Assembly: GCA_004552195.1 (NCBI GenBank)
Contig: SFPC01000093.1
Location: forward strand, 1-11,487
DNA length: 11,487 nucleotides
Source of the DNA: Bacteroidales bacterium
GTDB lineage: Bacteria; Bacteroidota; Bacteroidia; Bacteroidales; Bacteroidaceae
Reading direction: 5' to 3'
Numbering within the stretch: the stretch's first letter is position 1; each line of letters starts with the position of its first letter. The notes below the pieces were generated by a model. The model did not search any database. It saw nothing but the letters and a program-made list of their open reading frames with translations, and had not been told where the DNA came from. Below, piece by piece: positions 1 to 9,970 of the stretch. A program made the translations under genes and the position numbers.

Positions 1-58
1 TTTCCAGTGGGAAACAAACCTTGAAATGAACGAATGACACTTTATACTCAAGGGAAAA

Positions 59-86
59 ACACGTATATATATTGTATGCGCGCGCG
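59..86. repeat. Alternating purine-pyrimidine tract
   Basis: Bases 59-72 alternate purine and pyrimidine without a break. There is one phase slip at 72-73 (two T), and then 74-86 alternate again. The right half ends in a run of CG steps (78-86) and the left half is mainly TA steps. Such tracts, CG runs in particular, are known to be prone to Z-DNA or cruciform formation under negative supercoiling. Whether it does anything here is unknown; it may simply be low-complexity intergenic DNA. Confidence 0.55.
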
Positions 87-137
87 AAGGCATTAGAAGG
101 AAATCAGTTTGCACACGCCCTCCGAGCCGGGTGTTTC

Positions 138-217
138 ACAAGTGGAGGATTTGCGACTCACAAGTCCGGGACTTGATTTTTCAAGTCGGCGAGTTGGAAA
201 AACAAGGCCGGGATTTG
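138..217. repeat. Array of four interrupted palindromes, 21-22 bp apart
   Basis: Four related 15-bp units start at 139, 161, 182 and 203, giving steps of 22, 21 and 21 bp. Each begins CAAG and ends TTG with a G-rich centre. Unit 2 (161-175, caagtccgggacttg) is a perfect 7-bp inverted repeat around a single G. Unit 3 pairs 6 of 7 positions, unit 4 pairs 5 of 7 and unit 1 pairs 4 of 7. The half-sites also pair between units: gacttg at 170-175 with caagtc at 182-187 over a 6-base loop. The spacing is two DNA turns, so all dyads would lie on one face of the helix, as expected for a cooperative operator array. An alternative is a lineage-specific extragenic repeat. The array lies 185-264 bp before the receptor start codon. 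Confidence 0.6.
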
Positions 218-401
218 TGAGGCGTGCGCCTAATGTCATGATATTGAAACGGATTTGTCACATACTATGCAGTCCTTTGCACCGCAAAGACCAATCAAAA
301 CCAGCTACCCCCGTTTCTTCTGCCAGCCGGACAGGCAAGCCTACCATGGAGCAATCCGTGCGGGAAAAGAAATACCACATGATATGCCATATAATATGTA
401 T

Positions 402-3188
402 ATGAAACACTACATTGTCAAAAGCCTTACAGCCCTGATGCTGTTTTTTCTGTTCTTCACCAAAGGATGGAGTATTGATTTAAGAGGAAAAGTAATCGAC
501 CGCGAAACGGGCGAGCCCTTGGTAGGTGCCACCCTCATCCTGCCCCAAATAGGGCGCACCACCCTATCGGACAACGACGGACTCTTCACCTTCCAACTGC
601 CCGCCCAACGCAACTATACGCTTACGGCACAATATCTGGGATACCGCAGACAGGCCCTCACCGTCAACCCCGCCCGAACTGATACCCTGCTGATTATCAG
701 CATGGAAACCGCCACCGACGAACTCAGCACCGCTGTGGTGACGGCCACACGGCGCAAAAACACGGAAACGGCGGCGGTGACCATCCAGCAAACGAGTATG
801 GTGGTGCAGAGCGGCATCGCCGGCCAGCAAATCAGGCGCACGCAGGACAAGGATGCCGGCGAGGTCATCCGCCGCGTGCCGGGCATTTCGCTCATCGACC
901 AAAAATTCGTGATGGTGCGCGGACTCTCCCAACGCTACAACAACGTGTGGATCAACGGTTCGGCAGTGCCCAGCTCCGAGCCAGACACCCGCGCCTTCAG
1001 CTTCGACATCATTCCCAGCAGCCAGATTGACAACTTGCAAATCATCAAGTCGCCGGCTCCGGAATATCCCGCCGATTTCTCCGGCGGCTTCATCCTCATC
1101 GACACCAAGGAGATACCCGGCCAGAACTCCACCACTCTCTCCCTCCAAATGGGTGTCAACGACCAGACGCACTGGCAGGCAGCCCACTTCGGCAAGAGCA
1201 GCAACATGAGCTGGCTCGGATTTCCCGGCTCCGGTCGCGGCATCCCCGGCGGCATCAAGGCACCCGTCACACAGCTGCCGGGCGGTGGGGTGAGTCTGAC
1301 TGGGGGAGCGTTCGGCAACGACTGGCGCGTGCGCACCGTCCACCCCGCAGCCGACCTCTCCTTTGCCTTCGACCTGAACCGCAGCCGCGAACTGGGCGAT
1401 GGCGGTCTCCTCTCGGTGCTCGCTGCCGTGAACTACAGCAATACCTACAAGACCTACACCGACATGGAGAACTCCCTCTTCGGTGCCTACGACCTGGCGC
1501 ACGACCGCAGCAACTACCTGCGCCACAGCACCGACCAGCAGTACAACCACGACGTGCGCCTCGGCGCGTTGCTCAACCTCACCTTCCTGCCCTCACGCGG
1601 CACGGGACGCTACGAGTGGAAAAACATTTTCAACCAGCTCGGCAAAGAACGCTTCACCTCCCGCACCGGCGTCAACGCACAGAGCGACAACGAAGTCGAG
1701 AGCGAGTATTACTATAGCAGCCGCTCCACTTACAACACGCAGCTGACGGGCAAATATGTGTGGTCGGACAGCCGCTTCGACTGGAACGCGGGTTACGCCT
1801 ATGCCAACCGCAACCTGCCGGATCGCCACCGCTACACCCTGGACGACGCGCTGGGAAGCGGCATCCAGCTCACCACGGGCAACGAGGTGAACCGCGAATA
1901 TACGCGCCTCGACGAACACATCGGCTCAGCATCGGTGAACTACCAACACCGCTTTGAGGATGCCGCACTGCGCCCCACCCTCTTCGGCGGTGCATTTGGC
2001 GAATACCGCACACGCAAGTACCAGACGCGGAGTTTCATCTACGCCTGGAACCCGGCTCACAACACGCTGCCGGCTGACTTCCAGACGCAGGAAATCACCT
2101 CCCTCCTCTCCAACTCCGACAACTTCGGCGAAAGCGGCCTCTACCTGCTGGACGACACGCACATGACGGACGACTACGAGGGCAACCAGTTCACTGCCGC
2201 CGCCTATGCCTCGGCCAACCTCAACCTCGGCCCCTTGGGCATGTACGCCGGTCTGCGCTACGAACGTAACCGCATGGAACTCATCAGCAACACGCGCGAC
2301 TACGAGCGGAGCCCCCTCTCCCACTTCTACGATGCCGACGGACTCTTCCCCTCGGTGAACTTCACGCTCCACCTGCCCCGGAAGCAGCAACTGCGGGCGT
2401 GCTACGGACGCTCCATCAACCGGGCGGAATTCCGCGAGGTGAGTGCCAGCGTGTTCTACGATTTCGACTTGGCCAGCGCAGTACAGGGCAACCCTGACCT
2501 CCGTCCCTGCTACACGGACAACGTGGACCTGCGCTATGAATTTTACCCCACAGAAGGCGAGCAGATTTCCGTGGCAGCATTCTACAAACATTTCGACAAC
2601 CCCATCGAATGGACCTACACCGTGGCAGGAGGCACGGACCTGGTGTACAGTTTCCAAAACGCGAAAGGAGCTTACAGCTACGGCCTGGAGCTGGACGTGC
2701 GCAAGCGGCTTGACCTCATCGGCCTGCCTGACTTCACCCTGGTGTGCAACGGTTCGCTCATCAAGAGCCGTGTGCAGTTTGCTGACCGCCGACTGCAAAA
2801 GAACCGCCCCATGCAGGGACAGTCGCCTTACCTCATCAACCTCGGCCTCTTCTACTCTCACAAGGCATGGAACGCCACCGCGCTCTACAACCGCATCGGC
2901 AAACGCCTCATCGGAGTGGGCCGCAGCCTGGGCAGCACGGGCGACCAGACGGTGAACATCCCCGACAGCTATGAAATGCCGCGCAACTCCCTCGACCTCG
3001 GTTTTTCCTACACACTGAAATCCTTCACGTTCAAAGTGGGCTGCAAGGACATCCTCGGCGAACACGTCTTGTTCAAACAGTTCAACGACGTGCAGCTCCC
3101 CACCGGCGAGCACAAGAAGGTGGAAGAAATCACCCGCCGCTACCTCCCCGGCCGCACCTTCTCCCTCGGCGTGAGCTGGAAACTGTAA
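402..3188 (+). CDS. TonB-dependent outer-membrane receptor with carboxypeptidase-regulatory-like N-terminal domain
   Basis: The product (928 aa) is an outer-membrane, TonB-gated import channel; its substrate cannot be told. The start at 402 was chosen because it gives a clean signal peptide (MKHYIVK, then a hydrophobic stretch ALMLFFLFF, with likely cleavage near residue 24). Earlier in-frame ATGs at 255, 384 and 396 would bury it. Residues about 26-105 form a CarboxypepD_reg-like beta-sandwich (GKVIDRETGEPLVGATL). Residues about 110-240 are the plug, with the VMVRGLSQRYNNVWINGS and DNLQIIKSPAPEYPADFSGG segments. The remainder is a barrel rich in alternating aromatic strands ending in GVSWKL. 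No SusD-type partner lies next to it, so it is not a standard SusC/SusD glycan system. It is followed after 34 bp by a perfect hairpin and appears to be its own transcription unit. The family is certain; iron, cobalamin, peptide or other substrates all remain possible. Confidence 0.93.
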   Translation: MKHYIVKSLTALMLFFLFFTKGWSIDLRGKVIDRETGEPLVGATLILPQIGRTTLSDNDGLFTFQLPAQRNYTLTAQYLGYRRQALTVNPARTDTLLIISMETATDELSTAVVTATRRKNTETAAVTIQQTSMVVQSGIAGQQIRRTQDKDAGEVIRRVPGISLIDQKFVMVRGLSQRYNNVWINGSAVPSSEPDTRAFSFDIIPSSQIDNLQIIKSPAPEYPADFSGGFILIDTKEIPGQNSTTLSLQMGVNDQTHWQAAHFGKSSNMSWLGFPGSGRGIPGGIKAPVTQLPGGGVSLTGGAFGNDWRVRTVHPAADLSFAFDLNRSRELGDGGLLSVLAAVNYSNTYKTYTDMENSLFGAYDLAHDRSNYLRHSTDQQYNHDVRLGALLNLTFLPSRGTGRYEWKNIFNQLGKERFTSRTGVNAQSDNEVESEYYYSSRSTYNTQLTGKYVWSDSRFDWNAGYAYANRNLPDRHRYTLDDALGSGIQLTTGNEVNREYTRLDEHIGSASVNYQHRFEDAALRPTLFGGAFGEYRTRKYQTRSFIYAWNPAHNTLPADFQTQEITSLLSNSDNFGESGLYLLDDTHMTDDYEGNQFTAAAYASANLNLGPLGMYAGLRYERNRMELISNTRDYERSPLSHFYDADGLFPSVNFTLHLPRKQQLRACYGRSINRAEFREVSASVFYDFDLASAVQGNPDLRPCYTDNVDLRYEFYPTEGEQISVAAFYKHFDNPIEWTYTVAGGTDLVYSFQNAKGAYSYGLELDVRKRLDLIGLPDFTLVCNGSLIKSRVQFADRRLQKNRPMQGQSPYLINLGLFYSHKAWNATALYNRIGKRLIGVGRSLGSTGDQTVNIPDSYEMPRNSLDLGFSYTLKSFTFKVGCKDILGEHVLFKQFNDVQLPTGEHKKVEEITRRYLPGRTFSLGVSWKL

Positions 3189-3212
3189 CGACGCTGTGTC
3201 AATTTAGAATTG

Positions 3213-3259
3213 ATAATGTATAATGAGGGCTACGCCGATGTTACTGGCGTAGCCCTCAT
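3213..3259. terminator. 14-bp perfect hairpin after the receptor gene, possible terminator or dispersed palindromic repeat
   Basis: Bases 3223-3236 (atgagggctacgcc) and 3246-3259 (ggcgtagccctcat) are exact reverse complements around a 9-base loop. It sits 34 bp past the receptor stop codon and between two same-strand genes, where a terminator would be useful. However, no T run follows it. Its left arm with flank (3213-3236) recurs as reverse complement at 6397-6420 with 23 of 24 bases identical, so it is better read as a member of a small repeat family that may double as a terminator or RNA-stabilising stem. Confidence 0.6.
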
Positions 3260-3318
3260 CATCCATCATTCATTGTACATTATTCCGCATTCATCATTCA
3301 TTATTCATTAACTCTTCG
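3260..3318. repeat. AT-rich ATTCAT-type low-complexity repeat
   Basis: This stretch is built from short variants of cattcat and attcatta (for example 3266-3274, 3288-3300 and 3301-3310). It continues the hairpin element to its left: tcattgtacattat at 3270-3283 resembles the flank of the hairpin's left arm read backwards. It ends immediately before the -7 promoter box of the next gene. I see no gene in it. Confidence 0.45.
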
Positions 3319-3326
3319 TACCTTTG
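3319..3326 (+). promoter_or_regulatory. Bacteroides-type -7 promoter box (TACCTTTG) for the lnb-like gene
   Basis: TACCTTTG matches the TAnnTTTG -7 consensus of the Bacteroidetes primary sigma factor exactly. Transcription would start near 3331-3335 and leave a leader of under 20 bases before the ATG at 3350. No TTTG -33 element is visible at the expected distance, where the sequence is ATTCATTA, but -33 boxes are weakly conserved in this phylum. Confidence 0.55.
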
Positions 3327-3349
3327 CCGCCGTCTTTGACAAGAAAATC

Positions 3350-4561
3350 ATGCGAAAACTCGTTTATATACTCTCCTTCCTGATGGCTATGCTCCCCACT
3401 GCCCTGCGGGCGGAGCAGGACCGCCAACGGCTTACTGACGACGGGCAGCAGGACTCCGTCAGCGTGAGCCTGCTCACCGTAACGCCCGGGAAAATGGTGT
3501 ATGAACTCTACGGACACACGGCCATCAGGGTGCGCGAGGTGATGCCGGGACGGCTCAGCGACTGGGTGTTCAACTACGGCACGTTCTCTTTTGCACAGCC
3601 GCATTTCGTGTGGCGATTTGTCAAGGGTGAAACGGACTATGAGCTGGGCGTGGTGCCCTATGCCCTCTTCTATGACACTTACGTGAAGGAGGGACGTGGC
3701 ATCGACGAACAGCTGCTCAACCTCTCGCCGGCTGAAAGCAGGAGACTGGTGGATGCACTCAGCCGGAACCTACTGCCGGAAAACGCCACATACCGCTACA
3801 ATTTCTTCTACGACAACTGCACGACACGGGCCATCGACATGATTGAACGGGCCGTGGAAGGAAATATCGTGTGGCCACAGGCTGAAGCTGACAAAACACT
3901 TCGCGACATCGTGGACCAATATTCCGAAGCAAGCCCATGGAACAAACTGGGGCAGGATTTGCTCTTAGGAGCAGAAGCCGATGCTCCTGCCGACCGGAAA
4001 GCACAGGGGTTCGCCCCGCTGTATGCCGAACGGTTTGTGGAGGAAGCAGTTGTGGTGAGCCCCGACGGTGCACGGCGGCGATTGGCCGAACCGAAACGGG
4101 TTCTACTGCCGGCACAAACGGAAAAAACGGCAAAGGGATTGACTCCGATGTGGGCTTTTGGCATACTTTTTGTAGTCACGCTCATCATCACGACATACGA
4201 GTGGCGCAAAGGCATTTGCTTCTGGGCATACGATGCCCTGCTCCTGCTGGCGCAAGGTTTGGCCGGTCTCGCTGTGTTCCTGCTCTTCTGCTTTTCCACC
4301 CACCCCACGGTGGGCAGCAACTGGCTGATCATTCTCTTCAATCCCTTACCCTTGCTCTATCTGCCTTGGTATATGAAACAAGCCTCGCTGCACCGCCCCG
4401 TGAAAGGGCTGTACGTACAGGCTGTCATGCTGGCCGCCACGGGCTTGGTGGGCACGGTCGGCTTGCAGCAATTTCCGCCGGAGCTGTTCCTGATTTGGGG
4501 CACGCTGGCCGTGCGCTGCATCCACGGGCTGAAACGGAGTCCTAAAGTGAAGAGTCAATAG
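3350..4561 (+). CDS. lnb: Lnb-type (DUF4105) lipoprotein N-acyltransferase family membrane protein
   Basis: The 403-aa product has a signal peptide (residues 1-21, MRKLVYILSFLMAMLPTALRA). A periplasmic domain of about 240 residues follows, and then five hydrophobic segments near 264-283, 291-314, 324-342, 352-370 and 375-392. This is the architecture of the DUF4105/Lnb family of Bacteroidetes, in which the soluble domain is a papain/NlpC-like fold. Family hallmarks are visible: YELYGHTAIRV with His56, VFNYGTFSF at 73-81, and YNFFYDNCTTR with Cys157, the likely catalytic His and Cys. Lnb was reported to add the third acyl chain to the N-terminal cysteine of lipoproteins in Bacteroidetes, which lack a classical Lnt; I rely on memory for that. 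The gene has its own -7 box at 3319. The end (KRSPKVKSQ) is a short cytoplasmic or periplasmic tail. The family assignment is firm; assignment to the true acyltransferase rather than a paralogue is likely but unproven. Confidence 0.82.
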   Translation: MRKLVYILSFLMAMLPTALRAEQDRQRLTDDGQQDSVSVSLLTVTPGKMVYELYGHTAIRVREVMPGRLSDWVFNYGTFSFAQPHFVWRFVKGETDYELGVVPYALFYDTYVKEGRGIDEQLLNLSPAESRRLVDALSRNLLPENATYRYNFFYDNCTTRAIDMIERAVEGNIVWPQAEADKTLRDIVDQYSEASPWNKLGQDLLLGAEADAPADRKAQGFAPLYAERFVEEAVVVSPDGARRRLAEPKRVLLPAQTEKTAKGLTPMWAFGILFVVTLIITTYEWRKGICFWAYDALLLLAQGLAGLAVFLLFCFSTHPTVGSNWLIILFNPLPLLYLPWYMKQASLHRPVKGLYVQAVMLAATGLVGTVGLQQFPPELFLIWGTLAVRCIHGLKRSPKVKSQ

Positions 4562-4574
4562 TTCATAGTTTCGG

Positions 4575-4655
4575 AGGTTATGAGATATAAGGTTATGAGG
4601 TTATAAAGTTACTTGGTGGGCTACTTTGACTGCGTCAAACAGTATTCTTATAACC
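4575..4655. repeat. GGTTATGAG direct repeats with a distal inverted copy
   Basis: The decamer aggttatgag occurs at 4575-4584 and 4590-4599, followed by the variant aggttataaa at 4598-4607. An inverted 8-mer pairs ggttataa (4599-4606) with ttataacc (4648-4655), and between them lies a 6-bp hairpin with a 3-base loop (tttgac 4625-4630, gtcaaa 4634-4639). No T run follows, so a terminator function is only possible. No gene is seen in the 4562-4768 spacer. Confidence 0.4.
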
Positions 4656-4717
4656 ATATAATCTTCAACTTTTGATAAACTATAAACATCAAACCTTTAA
4701 CTCTTCAATATGGCTTT

Positions 4718-4725
4718 TAACTTTT
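4718..4725 (+). promoter_or_regulatory. Weak -7 promoter candidate for the phosphatase-like gene
   Basis: TAACTTTT at 4718-4725 (followed by G) differs from TAnnTTTG at one position, or matches with a one-base longer T run. It would place the transcript start near 4732 and leave a leader of about 37 bases before the ATG at 4769. A poor TTTA -33 candidate lies at 4696-4699. This is a weak call in AT-rich DNA where chance matches are common. Confidence 0.25.
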
Positions 4726-4768
4726 GGACTTTCAACTAAAAATTTCCTATTTCCAAACCATCCTATCG

Positions 4769-6385
4769 ATGCGAAAAGACATCCCTCCACACGTTCCTAA
4801 AACCACCCTGCGCCTGCCGCTGCTGCTTTCGCTGCTGGCGGCCATGGCCGCGCTCCCGGCAAGCGACGCTTACGGCGCGGCGAACGGGGTGCCACGGGTC
4901 GTGGTGAACATATTGGTGGACCAGCTCCGCTCTGACTACATGAATGCCTTCATGCCCCTCTACGGGCAAGAGGGCTTTGTGCGTTTGTTGAACGAGGGGC
5001 GGGTTTACGCCAAGGCGGAATATCCGCAATACCGCCCGGATCGCGCTTCGGCGGCAGCCACGCTGGCCACGGGCACCACGCCTTACAACCACGGCATCGT
5101 GGGGATGCGATGGCTGGACCGCGAAACGTTGCGCCCGGTTATCTGCGTGGACAACAAGGAATATGCCGGCATTCAGACCAGCGACGCTTCGGCTCCCACG
5201 TTTCTGGGCGTGTCGACCATCGGCGACGAACTGAAAGTGGCCACGGAGGGCAAGGCGGTGGTGTATGCCGTGGCCCCCTATCGCGATGCGGCCATCCTCG
5301 GAGCGGGACACGCTGCCGATGGTGCGCTGTGGATTGACGACCGCACGGGACGGTGGTGCTCCTCTTCTTACTATGGCCCCGCGCTGCCGGCATGGGCCAC
5401 GATGCTGAACAGCAAACCGCTGGAAGAACGCTTGAAAACGTGGGTATGGGAACCGTCGAACGAACTCGTGGGCAATTTCTCCTACTTCCTTTCGGGGGGG
5501 ATGAAAAAGCCTTTTGCCCATAAGTTCAACAAGGGGGAGAAACGCTTCGCGTCGTTCAAGACGAGCGGACTGGTCAACGAGGAAGTGGCACGCGCCGCCC
5601 TGCAGTGTTTCAACGGGGCGATGATGGGAAACGACGACATCACGGACTATCTCTCCGTGACGTTCTACGCCGGCAACCTGGAGCACAAAGCGGTGAGCGA
5701 TGCTCCGATGGAGCTGCAGGACATGTACGTACGGCTGGACAACGCCCTGGCCCGACTGATTAACTCGGTGGAGAAAAAGGTGGGGGCCGGCAACGCGCTT
5801 TTTGTGTTGACTTCCACAGGCTATGTGGATGAAGAGACACCAGACTTATCCAAATACCGCATCCCCACGGGCACCTTCGACGTGGAGCGGGCTGCCGCCT
5901 TGCTCAACATGTACCTGGTGGCCGTCTACGGTCAGGGGAAATACGTGGAGGCTTGCCTCGGCACGCAGCTTTATCTGGACCACAAACTGGTGGAGCAGAA
6001 GCAAATCAACCTGGCGGAAATGCTGGAGCGGGTGCAGGATTTCCTGCTGCAACTTTCGGGCGTGAAGGATGTTTACACTTCGTCGCGCCTGATGCAGGGA
6101 GCCTGGACACCGGGCATCAGCCGCATTCGCGGAGGTTACAACCCGCGCTACTCCGGCGACATTCTCATTGAAGTGGCTCCGGGATGGCACGCCGTGAACA
6201 CGTCAATGAACGAGCACCAGCTGGTGCGCGAATCTTATATCGCTTTCCCCATCATTTTCTATGGCATGGGCTGCAAGACTGACAGCCTGACCACGCCGGT
6301 GTCGGTCGACTGCATTGCACCGACACTGACGGATGCCATGCGCATCAGGGCACCCAATGCCTGCAATGTGGCACCGATATTTTAA
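4769..6385 (+). CDS. Exported alkaline-phosphatase-superfamily protein (PafA-like), probably catalytically inactive
   Basis: The 538-aa product starts at 4769, which gives a signal peptide (basic start MRKD, hydrophobic LPLLLSLLAAMAALP, cleavage near residues 36-38). The open frame begins 45 bases earlier, but that start would bury it. The fold is recognisable from VVVNILVDQLRSDYM (46-58), TGTTPYNHGIVG (101-112), LGAGHAADGALWIDD (177-191), MYVRLDNALA (319-328) and FPIIFYGMG (493-501). These align almost without gaps to the PafA phosphatase of Elizabethkingia as I remember it (about 546 aa). Only the first metal-binding Asp (Asp51) is kept. The nucleophile Thr aligns with Pro90, and the other ligands Asp, His, Asp, His, His align with Asn303, Lys307, Thr350, Gly351 and Ala492. 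The phosphate-contact Asn, Lys and Arg align with Met113, Tyr171 and Asp173. I infer a periplasmic pseudoenzyme with a binding or structural role. Automated annotation would call it alkaline phosphatase family protein. It sits between the lnb-like gene and secA. Confidence 0.85.
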   Translation: MRKDIPPHVPKTTLRLPLLLSLLAAMAALPASDAYGAANGVPRVVVNILVDQLRSDYMNAFMPLYGQEGFVRLLNEGRVYAKAEYPQYRPDRASAAATLATGTTPYNHGIVGMRWLDRETLRPVICVDNKEYAGIQTSDASAPTFLGVSTIGDELKVATEGKAVVYAVAPYRDAAILGAGHAADGALWIDDRTGRWCSSSYYGPALPAWATMLNSKPLEERLKTWVWEPSNELVGNFSYFLSGGMKKPFAHKFNKGEKRFASFKTSGLVNEEVARAALQCFNGAMMGNDDITDYLSVTFYAGNLEHKAVSDAPMELQDMYVRLDNALARLINSVEKKVGAGNALFVLTSTGYVDEETPDLSKYRIPTGTFDVERAAALLNMYLVAVYGQGKYVEACLGTQLYLDHKLVEQKQINLAEMLERVQDFLLQLSGVKDVYTSSRLMQGAWTPGISRIRGGYNPRYSGDILIEVAPGWHAVNTSMNEHQLVRESYIAFPIIFYGMGCKTDSLTTPVSVDCIAPTLTDAMRIRAPNACNVAPIF

Positions 6386-6392
6386 TAATGAT

Positions 6393-6420
6393 GAACGGCG
6401 TAGCCTTCATTATACATTAT
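6393..6420 (+). repeat. Second, partial copy of the dispersed hairpin element
   Basis: Bases 6397-6420 match the reverse complement of 3213-3236 at 23 of 24 positions; the only change is C to T at 6406. The preceding gatgaac (6390-6396) resembles the loop of the complete copy (gatgttact, 3237-3245). The opposite stem arm is absent, so this copy cannot form the long hairpin. It begins a few bases after the stop codon of the phosphatase-like gene. Confidence 0.55.
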
Positions 6421-6436
6421 ACTTTTTTACATTATA

Positions 6437-6571
6437 TCTTAATAGTGCAATTTCTCGCCATGGCAAAGTTCAAACAAGTTTGGCTTTGCTCATTTGGCTT
6501 AACGAAATCGTTCTTAAAAGTGCAATTTCTCGCCATGGCAAAGCTCAAACAAGTTTGGCTTTGCTCATTTG
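6437..6571 (+). repeat. Two 60-bp direct copies, period 75 bp, each able to form a hairpin, immediately before secA
   Basis: Bases 6437-6496 and 6512-6571 are identical except at two positions (T6443/A6518 and T6469/C6544). Each copy holds an imperfect hairpin (6460-6493 and 6535-6568). In copy 1 the left arm atggcaaag, then Y, T and caaac, pairs with gtttg, g, ctttg and ctcat, with two bulged T bases. The T6469/C6544 difference keeps pairing with the facing G (U-G versus C-G), consistent with structure being maintained. The distal hairpin ends 22 bases before the secA ATG. Between the copies, aacgaaatcgtt (6501-6512) is another small palindrome. TGGCTTTG in each copy (6481-6488, 6556-6563) is one base off a -7 box. 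It may be a REP/MITE-like extragenic repeat or a secA leader control element. Confidence 0.75.
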
Positions 6572-6590
6572 ATAAAACCGCATCCCTATC

Positions 6591-9959
<3,369 letters not shown>

Positions 9960-9970
9960 ACCATAGATTG

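Larger units (their letters stand above)
1..401. other. Intergenic region upstream of the TonB receptor
   Basis: No supportable gene is seen in these 401 bases. The open frames that cross it (for example from 109 to 405) are mostly translated palindromic repeats and have no recognisable domain. From left to right it holds a short possible hairpin at the window edge (1-5 with 10-14), an alternating purine-pyrimidine tract (59-86), an array of four interrupted palindromes (138-217), and an imperfect inverted repeat that brackets the array (111-119 with 221-229). I found no convincing -7 box of the TAnnTTTG type. The nearest are TCAGTTTG at 104-111 and GTCCTTTG at 272-279, each imperfect and without a -33 partner at normal spacing. 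The last 20 bases before the receptor start are AT-rich alternating ATATG/CATAT. Confidence 0.6.

Noticed and set aside
138..217. CRISPR array
   Set aside because: Units of 15 bp with 6-7 bp gaps are too short, diverged from each other, and have no cas genes nearby.
255..401. Upstream in-frame starts that would lengthen the TonB receptor by up to 49 residues
   Set aside because: They place a hydrophilic stretch before an obvious signal peptide that begins at 402; an outer-membrane protein needs that signal at its N-terminus.
383..404. ATATG/CATAT palindromes overlapping the receptor start codon as a translation-blocking stem
   Set aside because: The stems are five A-U-rich pairs with one-base centres, too weak and too tight to fold stably in RNA.
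109..405. 98-codon open frame upstream of the receptor
   Set aside because: Its middle is the translated palindrome array, it lacks domain or composition signals, and it overlaps the receptor start.
402..3188. SusC of a polysaccharide utilisation locus
   Set aside because: No SusD-like lipoprotein or glycan enzyme follows; the next gene is an lnb-like membrane protein with its own promoter box.
402..6385. Bacteroidetes O-glycosylation motifs (D followed by S/T and an aliphatic residue) in the exported proteins
   Set aside because: A few matches exist, such as DSV in the lnb-like protein and DSL in the phosphatase-like protein, but the motif is so short that this number is expected by chance.
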